The notes: generated by a model from the sequence alone, not told the origin. A stretch of 64,000 nucleotides of DNA from Mercurialis annua (GCF_937616625.2 NC_065572.1:56345653-56409652), one strand, 5' to 3'. Counted from the first letter of the stretch, positions 22,613 through 34,008 are shown. Numbers and translations are program-made.

Positions 22613-23822
22613 ATTATTAAACTACTACTATTATTTCTATATAAAAGTTGCTAATTTTTAATTTAATCTTAAATTGAATATTGTTAATAACCTAAAATAA
22701 TACAATGTAATTATGCAAATATATGAGGAGATATTATGATGTTAGGTAAAAATGATAAAATAATGAGTTGGTAGGTAAAAACAATATAATGGTGAGTTTT
22801 GTACATAAATTATTATAAAGATGAATCTGTAATTGTATGTGAATTATTTTATAGAATAAATTTTTTTTTGTAGATAATTTTGTGAAATAAATTTTACTTG
22901 GAATTATAATGAGATATTGAAGAAAATTAAAATATTTTTAGCTAATATCATTACAAGTCATCTAGAATTTAGAAACCAAATATATCAAGAGGTAAAGATG
23001 CACAAATTGAACAATGTGTTGGGAAGAGGAAGAGAAAACACCAAATCTTCTTTACTAAGGAAGACTCCAAAACAAATTAGACAATGCATTAACTTGGAAA
23101 TTTTAGCTCTAGAATGACTCTTCTAGCAAAAAATCTTCTTTGCTGAATACATATCTTTTCCTATTTTAGCCTAATGCTATCATAATCAAGAATCTCAGCA
23201 CCATTCATGAATAGTAGTTTTTAATCATAAAGGGGAGATTCTTAGGAAAAGAAACAAGTTAGGAAAATAGCTTAGTTGGTTGATGATAGTAGTTTTAATT
23301 TCTCATCAAATGAGCCTTGATAGATTTATTTGTTTATAGTTTGTTGAAATGAGAGCATCACCTTTTTGTTTCTGAATAAAGAAAGAGATCATATTCTAGT
23401 TTTTGAAATTAGAATTTTACAAATTAAAATCACTAAAATATAGTTGTAGATTTATAATTCAACTAGTTATGGATAATTGTTTCACCTATTTTAAAAATTT
23501 ATTTTGATTTTTTTAAAAAAAAAAATTGTAATTTGACTTCTTATTTTATCATTTAATTTTATATTTTATTTATAATCTAATGAAAATAAAAGAGTTGTGG
23601 TTTAGGAGGCAATAAATGGTGATCCAACTTATAATTTGATGTCCCTTTTTGTGAAGGGCTTGTCATGTGTTACTTGGATCAGATGTCATGACTGTATTTT
23701 TTAATATTAAAAATCAGTTTGCTAATGTTGGAAAAAATTATTGAAAATTGCACTTTATTAGCGATTGAATTTTTTTTATAAATAAATATGTGAATTAGAC
23801 AACACGTATAGCATAATTTTTT

Positions 23823-24260
23823 TTTTGAATTCATCGGATATTATTAAATTGAATATGAAACAGTTACATTTGTAAGAAACTGGGGATAATTTGAAAACTA
23901 AACCTGATGATCTGACATGGAACAGATAATATGTTACCTGATTCGCAGACCTTACTTACGAAAATAAAAATAAATTACTAACTGTTTCGCGAATTAGGTG
24001 CAGTCTTCAATCACTCTTCGTTCAAACTTTTCCAAACACCCGCAAACTCACAACATCCGATTTAATCAACACTTGATATAACTCCTTCTAAAAAAGAGAC
24101 AACAACTCCTTCTGAAAAGGAGATAACAAACCTTTCACAGAAAAATGACAACAGACCTTTCATAAACAAAGGACAAAGTAAAACATTCATAAAAAAGACA
24201 AACAATAAAAAATAAATAAAACTAATATAGCTCATAGACGAATCCATTTTATTACTGAAA
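23823..24260 (-). mobile_element. Possible retroposon 3' tail (minus strand)
   Basis: A run of T (23818-23828) read on the minus strand is a poly(A) tail. It is preceded by a segment like a plant LINE 3' untranslated region (AATTTAATAATATCCGATG just before the tail). No coding domain was seen upstream and no target duplication was located, so it could be a 5'-truncated LINE or SINE. Confidence 0.35.
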
Positions 24261-25449
24261 TATCTTCAATCTATCGTCGCTTTTTGATAATTGAATTGCG
24301 ATTCATGATAAATTTTAATCCGTCAGAAAAATGAAAAAGAATTGGCTATTTATTATGTTCTATGAAATTAAAATAATATAAACAAAAGGGGTGGCTAGCG
24401 TCAATAGAAAAATTAAGCCATTCACGGCTGCTAAAGAAAAAAAAAATTATAGACGGCTAGGGTTTAATAACCCTAATTGATATGGTTCCAATTAATGACT
24501 AAAGCAGTTCAACCAACAATTGGGCCATGAACCTAGCCCAAATTAAAAAAAAAACTCAATTAGTTCAGCCGTCTATTGAACCAGCTCAATATTATGCCTC
24601 AAATAGGATTCGAACCTCCATGATCTCAGAAAAAAAGTTCCGACATCAAAAACAACAAAAACTAGAGCCTAGTGGTGGACATTCAGGAAAATCGGACCCT
24701 GATCGACTGATTTGGGCTACCTTTAACTTATTAAATTGTTAATATTATTAAAGTATTTAAGAATTTAAGAGAATAGAAGGAGATTTTTCAACAAATCGGG
24801 GCGGAAGGCCTTATATTATATTAATTATTTAACCTACATGATGGTGGATGCCGAGAAAAATGGCTCGTCTATTGAGAAGATGTGCCTCAGATACAGTCAA
24901 ATCTCTGGAAATTCGGCTGTTCATCGTTGAATCTCGCTAATATAGCCCCCTCCAAAACCTTAACCTTCTTTTCACAAAAGAGGGTAAAATGAAAAAAATC
25001 ATGAAATAGGCGGTCGGAGTGATTGAATCAAGAACTGTTGGCCACACAGTTCGTTTTTTAAAATACTGCTTAAGTTGAAACTAAATCATTTTTATCACTC
25101 CATTCGTCTAAGACTGATATGCCATTTTATTTTTTACATCTCAAATAATAGTCAATTTTTTATTTTAGTACACAATTTAAGATAAAAAATTATTTACTCC
25201 TAATAATTATATATAGTAATCTATTATGAATTTATAATGACCCAATAAAAGAAAGAGAGTGTATATTACTTGTAATTTTGTTTTGCAGCTGCACTTTATT
25301 TGCAGTTTTCAAAAAATTATGATAGTGGAGTTTTTTATATATTTTATTTTAATTAAAATAATTGAAAAAAGTTCAAAAATACAAAGTTTTACGTGGAGTT
25401 TGCAATTTTCTTTGTAAATATTTAAGCAAAAATTTTACTTTTCGGTTTA
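24261..25449. other. No recognised gene
   Basis: AT-rich sequence with moderately GC-richer patches at 24480-24740 and 24830-24960. The 71-codon ORF at 24527-24742 has no recognisable domain. A minus-strand GGTTCGAATCC box near 24609 recalls a tRNA B box but no tRNA fold accompanies it. Confidence 0.5.
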
Positions 25450-25458
25450 TATATATAA

Positions 25459-25904
25459 AGCTTAATCACTCAAAAGCCTCACAGCTTTAAACTTTTTTTC
25501 AATTGCACCCTCATATAAAAAAATTCTCTCAAAATCCCTTCACCTTTAGATTTTTTTTCAATTGTACCCCAAAATATTAAATTGACCTCTTTTCACATAA
25601 ATTTTTTTTAAATAATCTTTTATTTTTAATCTATATTCTAATTAAACACTAATATTTTTAATAATGTAAAAATCATTCTTTCTAAAATTATATCCAGTAA
25701 CTTTCTAAAATCAAAACTGTAATTTTTTTAATTTAGGGTACAATTGAAAAAAATCTAAAGTTGAGGGGATTTTGAGAGGATTTTCCTACGTAAGGGTGCA
25801 ATTGAAATGGAATTTAAAGGTGGAAGGGTTTTGAGAGAGTTTTCCAACGTCAGGTTGCAATTGAAAAAATGTTTAAAGGTGGACGGCTTTTGAGTGATTA
25901 GGCC
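25459..25904. mobile_element. MULE-like MITE (AGCTTAATCACTC ends)
   Basis: 446 bp. The left end begins AGCTTAATCACTCAAAAGCC and the right end is the complement of GGCCTAATCACTCAAAAGCC. A perfect 9-bp duplication TATATATAA flanks it (25450-25458 and 25905-25913). The interior has several AATTGAAAAAA / TTTTTTCAATT arms. Non-coding. Confidence 0.9.
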
Positions 25905-25917
25905 TATATATAACTAA

Positions 25918-26283
25918 GGCTTAATGTCTTAAAAAAACCCTAACCTTTCATCCCCTTTTTAATCCTACCTTAATATTACAAATCTGTTAATTTTATCCTA
26001 TTTTGCATTTTTTTTCATTTCATTTGTACTATAAAGCATAAAATTAACCTTTTTTTATTTGCCAAAGATTCTCTAAATTGATATTTTTTACATTAGATTA
26101 ACTTTTTATATTAAATTGACCATTTTTAAAAACATTTATTGAACTTTTGTCAAATAAATAAAGGTCAATTTTATGCTTCAGAGGACAATTGAAATGAAAA
26201 ACTGGGATAAAATTGACAATTTTTCGACGTCAGGGTAGGATTGAAAAGGGGATGAAAGTTCAGGATTTTTAAGACATTAAACC
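25918..26283. mobile_element. MULE-like MITE, family F3, adjacent copy
   Basis: 366 bp, with ends GGCTTAATGTCTTAAAAAAA and the complement of GGTTTAATGTCTTAAAAATC. A perfect 9-bp duplication TATAACTAA lies at 25909-25917 and 26284-26292. Its target overlaps the right target copy of the MITE at 25459-25904, so one inserted beside the other. Confidence 0.92.
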
Positions 26284-26292
26284 TATAACTAA

Positions 26293-27178
26293 TTATGAAA
26301 CAATGGCAAATTATCTCAATTTTAAAATATAATAAATCAATTTGTTCGAAAATTTAATTTATTTTAACCTTTATTTTAAAAAATTAAACAAAAATTTGAT
26401 TTTTTATTAGTTTTGGAATCGTGCGGAAGTACCGAAATAGATTCAGAACCATCCAAGTGTCTGCTCAATGCCCATTATATATAAGTGAAACTGTGAACCG
26501 ACGGTTCCAATTCGGAATCACCGGTTCACAACCTGTAGCCGTCCATAGGTTAGACAGGTTAACTTGCCTCTTTGTCTTCAATTTATTATAATAAGCTCAA
26601 TCTTTTTAAAATTAAATTATTTTTAGTATTAAAATTTATACTTTAAAAGATAATTTATAAAAATAAATATAGTTAATGTTTTATAATATTTATCATGAGA
26701 CTTTAATAAAATTTCAGCATGTGTAATTATAAAAATATTTTAAATTTACAGCCACTAATATATTTTTTGCAAATTTTAGACTTAATTATGTCAGCCGGCT
26801 GTATAACCAGCAAAATAAAATTTAATTGCTATTTCGTGGCACATGAGGCACCAACCAGTGATATTACTAAAAATTGGTATGTTAATTAATAACTTATTTT
26901 ATCATCAATTATTTCTAACTAATTTTATATTTATCATGTGTTTGTTATATGTTTGATTTTGATTATACTAATAATTTTGAAAATCTCATATTTATCTTGT
27001 TTCATCTTATTTGAATATTTTATTTTTACTTACCGAAGGTTATGATTGTCTTTTAGCTTTTACTTTTAATTTAAACTACTTAAATAACCTTCATATATTT
27101 CTAAAAAAGACCAAAATGGGTCTCTCTATCCGGATAGATTCTATCCGGATAGCTTTTTTCTATTTTTATTTAGATTAT
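26293..27178. other. No recognised gene; palindrome pair before a Tat LTR
   Basis: AT-rich sequence without domains. Just before the LTR at 27179 lie two copies of the perfect 12-bp palindrome CTATCCGGATAG at 27126-27137 and 27141-27152. Confidence 0.5.
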
Positions 27179-27778
27179 TGATGAAGTCTGCCTTCTATTT
27201 CGGTGAATTAGACCTGCATAACAAGGTAGAAGCTAACCGGACGGTGGTTGTCCGATTAACTCTCTAATGTTGTTTAGAGCTTTGAACAGCGTTTTGAGTA
27301 TATGAATTTAGTTGTGTGTTTAGGCGTACCTCAAATTCCTTTTATGATAGATGATAGCATACCTATTAGAGTTGTAGTAGGAAAGTGAATCCTATTTCGT
27401 AAGGTTTGACCCTGATTAGGAGTAATCTTCTTTATTCAGACATGAGTCCTATTTAGGAACGTCTTCCTAAATAATCTCGTCTTCCTAAGTTAGAGGTTAT
27501 CTTTCTAAGTTGGAGTTTGTATCCAAATAGATAAGACACTTGAGAATATTCAGTAGATCTGGTAATCTGTTCGAATCTCAGGCTCGACGCGCTTTATCCG
27601 GGTCCTCGGGGATTCGGCATTATTCATGTCGAGTGCTGATTCAGTGGAAGCTGATTCTATGGATTCGGCCACCTGTTTTCGTATGTTTGGCCCTTCGGGC
27701 GGGAGTCCGGTATCGTCTGAGAATGGATCTCCAGCGACTCAGCTCCATTGTAGTTAAGATAGGATTTGGTATCCATCA
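27179..27778 (-). repeat. Tat-like LTR (single)
   Basis: 600 bp with TG...CA ends. It aligns by eye along its length with the 595-bp LTRs at 53583 and 60553, but with clearly more differences than those two have from each other, so it belongs to an older or separate subfamily. Confidence 0.88.
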
Positions 27779-28045
27779 TTAGCCCCCCCGCAAGTGAGCT
27801 GAAGTCTTGGTATTTATGCTTTCATAAATTTTAGCTCTTTTGGAGCTGAGTTGGTTTATATTCGGGCGAGTCCATTTACTTTTCTAGCAAGATTTCTATT
27901 TTTCTTCTCTCCTCCATGTGTCAATCATCGGCGGACTGTAGTTATATGATGTATGACAAGTGTCTCGCTTTCATGACATTTGTCACTCATCCGACGTGAC
28001 CCTTAGGGTTCATTCTCTTTGTCTTCCTGATTCTCAACTTCTGGG

Positions 28046-28051
28046 TATATA
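28046..28051 (+). promoter_or_regulatory. TATA box for the antisense gene (truncated copy)
   Basis: TATATA in the context GGGTATATAAGCG, conserved in position with the TATA box at 54449 of the other copy. It suggests a promoter, outside the LTR and antisense to it. Confidence 0.55.
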
Positions 28052-28379
28052 AGCGTTCATTTTCACGCTTATTCTTTCACTTCTGCTTTTCTTCAAAATT
28101 TTCCAGATTTTCCCAGCCATAATTTTGTCTTCTGTTCTTGTTAATTTCTTTTACAATTACTTTTTCAAGGTTGCTCTGTATCTCTCATTTGATCCTGCTT
28201 ACTCGATTTCAAGGTATTGTTCTTTTCAGGTGTACTTTTAATCAGTTGTTTTGATTTCTGTGTTTGAGTTGTTTTTCTTCGCGTTCTTCAAGTTGTTTCT
28301 TGAGTTTTCCTTGTTTTGATCTTTTAAATTCAAAATTTTGTTGTTCCTCCTTGTTTCCCCTCCCCCATTTTAATTTAAA

Positions 28380-28976
28380 ATGTCAAAAATAGTTGAAGGG
28401 TCTCGGGGTGCTCGTGATGACTTAGAGCATACTCGAAGTTCTTTGTCTGTTGAACAGATAACAGATTTTGCTGATGAATTCAATTTTCCCGATTCTTACG
28501 TTATTGTGAGACCTGGGAAAATATTTCGAAGGATTCACTTTCGAAGGTGACTAGTGGTGTCCTCCTCACCCCTGCTGCTGTCATCCTTTTATTTAATGTT
28601 AAGTATTATTGTGTACTTATTGTACTCTTTTTTCTTGTAGGTGGTTTAGTCAATTGTAGTTTTAGAGAAATGTCGTCGAGACGCGGTCGATCAGCTGGAG
28701 AAGCTCCGGAGAGACTCCAAGTCTTGGCAATCGGAGAAGTTGAAGACGCAGCAGGCTCTTGGCAAAGCGGAGGGTCTTACCCAGCAGTTGCGTTCTTCCA
28801 GAACCGCTAAAAAGAGGGAGATCGCGGCTTTAGAGACTCAAATTCGGACTTTGTCCGAAGAGATCCAGTCTCTAAAGTCCTCTTCATATGCTCTCAGAAA
28901 GGAGTGGGATGAGCTGAAGAAGGAGGAAGAGCGCTTTCGCTGCCGATTAGGCGAGTCATGGAGTTTTTACTCCTAG
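28380..28976 (+). pseudogene. Antisense gene of the Tat-like element, internally deleted
   Basis: This region lies antisense to the presumed element transcript. A TATA box (28046-28051) lies about 330 bp upstream. The first exon-like part (28380-28546) opens with ATG and stays open for about 55 codons (M-S-K-I-V-E-G start). The main body present in the other copy, about 1 kb, is missing. After an intron-like stretch (28547-28640, T-rich and ending TTCTTGTAG), a coiled-coil-forming part follows to about 28976. It is rich in Leu, Glu, Lys and Arg with a heptad-like pattern and ends G-E-S-W-S-F-Y-S. I relate it to the antisense additional ORFs reported for some Tat-lineage elements; function unknown. 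Confidence 0.65.
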
Positions 28977-29054
28977 GTGATGACTCAATACCGACTGGCC
29001 ATCGGGGCAAAGTTGCGGGAGTAGAACCCTGTCGACCTTTCTGGGGTGAATCAC

Positions 29055-30077
29055 TGTCACGGCCCAAATTATTGAGCCGAGACCGGCGCTAGGAAATGGG
29101 AGTGGTAGCTCCGAAACCCGTAGCAAGCCTAAATTTACTAAAAACTTTTCGCAAATAACATAACATATACGCAAACGGAAGCAAACATATATACAAGTAT
29201 TTACACTAGATATTCTGATATCCACATGGGCTCTAGTTACTGTACCACGTACAAACTGGCCTCACGAGATTATATACATACTAATGTATCATAAACATAT
29301 CACCGGCATCTGGTGTCGGGAACTAAACATAACGTACGTAGCCTACAAAAATATATAAACAAAGACAGCAAGTAAAACGTAAAACCAAAATATACTGCTG
29401 TCAAGGCTACGACTCTTTCGACACATGACCACTATTGCAGCGTTACAGAAGTCGAGAACTATACATGTGTTGCTGACTTTCAGATCCTAAAAACGACCTC
29501 TAGCTAGGTCTAGACACTAATCACCTGAAAATGTTTAAATAACAAAAGGTCAGACTATGCTGAGTGAGTTTGCAATTTACTAACGGTATTATAAAATAAC
29601 ATCGCATTTCAAATAAAACAATAATACGAAAATATATATAATCAAGCATTTGATCCGTTCGAAACTAAAAGCCTGAAACTTAACACAACTTACAAATATT
29701 CAAATCAATTGTTCAATCCAACGGCCCGGCCCTAGAATAACTCAACCGCGTCAGTCGCTGCCAACCTCTTAATCCCAAGTTGTCGGTCTTGGGATAGCTC
29801 AACCGGGTTCAACCCACTAGATACGGGTCTCGGGATAACTCCACCGAGTTCAACCTCGTATCTCTCATTCATATTCCAACTTTCATAATCATATCATGCA
29901 TATATATCAAATCATTTCACATAGTCTAAAAACACTAGACTGACTCAATACTGGTGATCACACAGCCTATTGGCACCCAATAGGTAGCTAGTTTCTTCGA
30001 ATCACTAACTAGTTTCTCGTACTTGAAATTTAATAGAAACATATAACATTTCAGCAAATTATATATAATGCGATGCG

Positions 30078-30145
<68 letters not shown>

Positions 30146-30345
30146 CGTAGATAAATAATTTATAAAAGAAAAGTGCAACTCAATCGGTCCGCTATCCAAT
30201 CTATGACGTGGTCGATATGATAGTATGCTCGTACTAGCTCACGTCTGCCGACCTCACTGCTCGCTGGCACGTCTGATACATAATCATTAACGTTTTATAG
30301 TTAGACGTGAATTTCATGTTTATATGCATAACACTTTAAAATCCT
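29055..30345 (-). repeat. Truncated LTR of the GGGTCGTGACA-end group (minus strand)
   Basis: It starts TGTCACGGCCC, the complement of the shared U5 end, and contains the conserved block with GCGCTAGG and CCCGTAGCAAGCC. It resembles the solo LTR at 44696-48164, including a GGTGATCACACAGCC block near 29952 and an array of CGGGATAACTC...GAGTTCAACC units at 29720-29865. About 1.3 kb remains, and the 5' two-thirds are lost at the junction with repeat X near 30345. It cut off the Tat-like copy at 29054. Confidence 0.8.
30082..30144. repeat. (TA)n microsatellite
   Basis: About 63 bp of uninterrupted TA dinucleotides inside the LTR fragment. A similar interrupted TA tract lies at 40888-40940 in the solo LTR. 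Confidence 0.97.
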
Positions 30346-30928
30346 AGGTTTATTTTTTACTCAGAATAAAAACAAAACACCCAATACTTTTGAACAACAT
30401 CAGATGCAATTGAGAAACCCATATATAATACGTAAAACTCGTTGTCGCCATAACAGAGAATTATCATCAAACTCCACCTAAATGAACTCAACAAAAGTAG
30501 AGCCAATCTTTCGAACAGTAATAACATTAAGTTGATAAGGTTCATCTAAAACACTGAGAAAAAGAAAGAGACACATTCTTTAAGCATAACAAGCTGATTA
30601 AGAATTGTTCATGACATGATCTTTAAGAACATATTGATAATCATCCGCATGAGAAAATGTAAAAGTAAACAATTTAGTAGCCATCCATCTCTACTAGAAA
30701 TTTTAAATTCCAATCAATTTAAACCATACTAATTTCTAATCGTAAATATTATTTTATTTTTTTGAAGATGATTAAAATAAAATATTATTATAAAATAATT
30801 AAACTATTATTATTTCTGTGCTTGGCATGTGACTCGTAATGTGATAACATTTTTTTTTATTTTTTATCTGTTGGAATTAATACTATTAAATATTAACTTA
30901 AGATAAATTATATTTTACTTCAATAAAC
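30346..30928. repeat. Repeat X, copy D, left part
   Basis: Matches 44460-44690 joined to 48165-48510 of copy E. The segment at 30357-30545 translated on the minus strand shows a weak DUF4283-like pattern (I-G-S-T-F-V-E...L-R-I), seen also in copy E; this is tentative. It ends abruptly in TTTTACTT where a partial MITE begins. Confidence 0.72.
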
Positions 30929-31150
30929 CTTTAATGAAAGACCCAAATTATAAATCGACATTAAATCTTATTATCTTTTAGTTAGAGTATATAGGATTAG
31001 GAATTTTTGCTTCGATAAAATACATCGGATTTTACTTTGGCGATAGATTTGAAACAAAATGAAAGTTCGTGCCTTTAAATGACAACTTTTAAAGTTCATG
31101 ATTAAAATGAAACTTCGTGTAAAGTTCGTGATTTTTTTAAAAATTAACCC
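30929..31150. mobile_element. MITE family F2, partial copy at an inversion junction
   Basis: About 220 bp equal to the reverse complement of the first part of the MITE at 32914. It ends AAATTAACCC at 31150, followed by TAATTTTTA, which is the complement of the 9-bp duplication found at 33655. The other arm is missing. Confidence 0.88.
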
Positions 31151-31724
31151 TAATTTTTAATTATTATTTATCAATCAAATTCATTTTTTGGTCTTTAATC
31201 TATTTTCATTTTCAAAATTTTAACCTAATTTTCTGGATTTCTTAACCTAAATCTCAATTTTTTTTACATTTTAAAATCAAACTAATTTTTTCAATAAAAA
31301 AAATTACCATTTTTAATTTTCTAATTTTTTTCTCTTCAAAATCAAACCACATCTAGTTTTTAGTATTTTTAGGTTATTGAAATTGATTTAGTCATAAAAA
31401 TAATAAATTTGATTAGACTACAACTAATTTTTTTAATTATTGTAATTTTATTTTATTTTATGTCGGTAATTGCTTTATGGTGTTGAGTATTGATTTTATT
31501 TTATTTAGAAATAATTTCACTTTATTGATACCTTACGAAATATAATTTTGTAAATTTGTTTGTAAATATTAGATAAATGAATTAATTAAAAGTAAAATGA
31601 GTCAATTTAAGGTATGGATAAATGTATTCTTAGAACATAAAAAAATGTCAATTTTCAAAATATAGTAGTCAATTTGAAAGGACGTGTTTAGCCCGGGCTG
31701 AAAAAAATTATGGTTCCGCCACTG
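31151..31724 (-). mobile_element. hAT-like element, one half, inverted relative to the other
   Basis: On the minus strand it starts CAGTGGCGGAACC at 31724 and runs to 31160. The adjacent AGTGCAGA at 31725-31732 is the complement of the 8-bp target TCTGCACT found beside the other end at 34009-34016. No transposase was seen. The element is non-autonomous, about 0.9 kb in all. Confidence 0.8.
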
Positions 31725-32913
31725 AGTGCAGATATATACAGTTAGTAAAAATATAATTGAGAGACATAATGTATATTTTAAATATAAATTTTAAGGCTAG
31801 TTGTACTGTCTAGCAAGGAGTGTGATTATGATTATTTAATCTGCCAATAAAACTCTAATCCTAACCTTTGATTTGACTGATCTTCACTTAGGGTTTTCTG
31901 GTATATGTTTGTTGTTGGATAAAGTTAATTTACATAATAATATTAAAACTAAAAATAATAAAAAAAATCCTAAATATTAGAGAATATAGTATTGTGTGTT
32001 TAATCTTCCAACTCACCCAATTTAAAATACTTATATAGAACAAATAATTATGTCTATTATTTAATTTTTTTCAATAATTTCACTAACAATATCTATCTAT
32101 ATGTCCTTTTTTTATAAATAAAAAAGAAAAAAATAATGTTCATTTATCCCCACTTAAACTAAAAAAGTCTAGCTTCCATCTTCGTGAAAAGAGTAATCTT
32201 TTAATGAGAGAATTGTAAAAATACTATTACATTATTGACAAACCTAATTTCAAAGTTTATGGTCTTAGAATGCCAAGATCCAATGCAATTAATTTCTCCA
32301 TTAAATAAAAATAAATCTCTTTATATTTAAATTAAATTCTTAATAATCTTTATTACTAATTAAAGTCAAATTCTTAATTGTTTGTTTTGATTAGTTCTTT
32401 TCTTGTAGGTCAAGAAACTAGGATAATGGCTAGTGATGGGAGTGGGATAAGGCAAAAAAAAAGGATTATGCATGTGAGAAAGAAGACTCTTGTTGGAATT
32501 GTTATGAGGTTAACTATTCGGTTTCTAAATAGACTGGTGAATTTGATGCAGTTTTGCCATTTGATAAGGTTGGCATCTCTATCCGCATTGCCATTTGGAA
32601 AGTATTTAATTTTCGCCAATATCTCATTATAGTCTCAACAGAATTTTATTTCATAAGATTATCTCTAAAAAACATTTCTCCTACAAAATATTTCACACAC
32701 AACTATTTAATGTACAAAACTCATCATTATATTATTTTTACCTACCAACTCATTATTTTATCATTTTTACCAACCAACTCACTATAATATTATCTCATAT
32801 TTTTACATAATTAGATTGTATTCTTTTAATCAATCTACAATTAATAATTAAATAAAAAACTTGAGCTTTTGTATTGTAATAGTAATACTACTTTAATAAT
32901 AATATGCTTTTAT
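31725..32913 (-). repeat. Repeat X, copy D, right part, inverted
   Basis: The reverse complement of the X order seen at 48520-49540 and 52628-52740. In the present orientation there is an exon-like segment with TTTTCTG followed by GTATATG (near 31897), an AT-rich stretch, then TTTTCTTGTAG (32398-32408) and an ATG at 32425 opening a 69-codon ORF to 32632. The equivalent ORF in copy E is interrupted. The protein is basic and unrecognised, so I do not claim a working gene. Confidence 0.7.
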
Positions 32914-33654
32914 GGGTTAATTTTTAAAAAAATCACGAACTTTACACGAAGTTTCATTTTAATCATGAACTTTAAAAGTTGTCATTTAAAGGCACGAACT
33001 TTCATTTTGTTTCAAATCTATCGCCAAAGTAAAATCCGATGTATTTTATCGAAGCAAAAATTCCTAATCCTATATACTCTAACTAAAAGATAATAAGATT
33101 TAATGTCGATTTATAATTTGGGTCTTTCATTAAAGGTTTATTGAAGAATTTAGTCAATAAAAATAAACTGAAATGATAGATTTGAAACAAAATGAAAGTT
33201 CGTGCCTTTAAATGGCAACTTTTAAAGGTCATGATTAAAATGAAACTTCGTGTAAAGTTCGTGATTTTTTTAGGAATTAACCCTGGGTTAATTTTTAAAA
33301 AAATCACGAACTTTACACGAAGTTTCATTTTAATCATGAACTTTAAAAGTTGTCATTTAAAGGCACGAACTTTCATTTTGTTTCAAATCTATCGCCAAAG
33401 TAAAATCCGATGTATTTTATCGAAGCAAAAATTCCTAATCCTATATACTCTAACTAAAAGATAATAAGATTTAATGTCGATTTATAATTTGGGTCTTTCA
33501 TTAAAGGTTTATTGAAGAATTTAGTCAATAAAAATAAACTGAAATGATAGATTTGAAACAAAATGAAAGTTCGTGCCTTTAAATGGCAACTTTTAAAGGT
33601 CATGATTAAAATGAAACTTCGTGTAAAGTTCGTGATTTTTTTAGGAATTAACCC
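32914..33654. mobile_element. MITE family F2, tandem dimer
   Basis: Two copies of 370 bp (32914-33283 and 33285-33654), apparently identical, joined by a single T. Each begins GGGTTAATTTTTAAAAAAAT and ends AGGAATTAACCC. The 9-bp sequence TAAAAATTA follows at 33655-33663. The left flank, TGCTTTTAT, is unrelated, because it belongs to X. Confidence 0.93.
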
Positions 33655-33663
33655 TAAAAATTA

Positions 33664-34008
33664 TAATAATTAGATAATTCATTTAAGAGTTTAGAAAGTT
33701 TACTTACAAGTCACAACAAAGGAAAAGAAATTGCTGGGCCAAACTAATTAGACTTTACCGGGCCAAATCAATTATTAAGTTAAAGAAGGGTAAACTAGAT
33801 TTTTCACAATTTAAATTAGGGACCAAATTAGACCTAAACAGAAAATGATTTCATATTCTTCCTCTAAACAGCCGTTGTGTCCGGGCTATTCGTCTAAAAC
33901 AGAACCATTGCCATTGAAACTACACCGGACCTTCACAAGACCTCCAGCGATCCTCCGGCGACAGCCAGGGCTTTAGCCTACTCGAGCCTTCACGTAGTTC
34001 CGCCACTG
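33664..34008 (+). mobile_element. hAT-like element, second half
   Basis: Ends GTAGTTCCGCCACTG at 34008, the complement of the CAGTGGCGGAAC terminus at 31724, and is followed by the 8-bp target TCTGCACT (34009-34016). The GC-rich stretch 33860-33990 is unlike its surroundings but contains no clear ORF. Confidence 0.8.

Larger units (their letters stand above)
19985..23760 (+). repeat. Repeat X, copies B and C in tandem
   Basis: Two head-to-tail copies of a unit of about 1.4 kb, at roughly 19985-21400 and 21400-23760. Matching landmarks are the AATTAAG...CATGACCTCTC block (20037/21448), the GATGGCGAAACAATTAATAG block (20179/22081), the AATGATGAGTTTTGTACAT block (20568) and its relative at 22788, and the CATATCTTTTCCTATTTTAGCC block (20970/23150). 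Copy C is lengthened by two MITEs and by extra sequence near 23480-23690. The short ORF at 22917-23117 lies in a repeat block and is not a supported gene. The edges are approximate. Confidence 0.75.
27179..29054 (-). mobile_element. Truncated Tat-like LTR element: 3' LTR and antisense gene region
   Basis: An LTR of 600 bp at 27179-27778 (TGATGAAGTCTGCC...GGTATCCATCA) matches the LTRs of the element at 53583-61147. It is followed by the same GCCCCCCCGCAAGTGAGCTG polypurine-tract complement and by the antisense gene region. By analogy the element runs on the minus strand, so this is its 3' end. Pol is absent, because the copy stops at 29054 where a different LTR begins. Target duplication not identified. 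Confidence 0.85.

Noticed and set aside
24600..24625. GGTTCGAATCC-like B box on the minus strand near 24609
   Set aside because: No matching A box at the right distance and no cloverleaf could be drawn, so neither a tRNA nor a SINE is supported.
30357..30545. 62-codon minus-strand ORF and its relative at 44418-44636 as small genes
   Set aside because: They are shared blocks of repeat X, the two copies differ by frameshifts, and the DUF4283-like pattern is in another frame and too weak.
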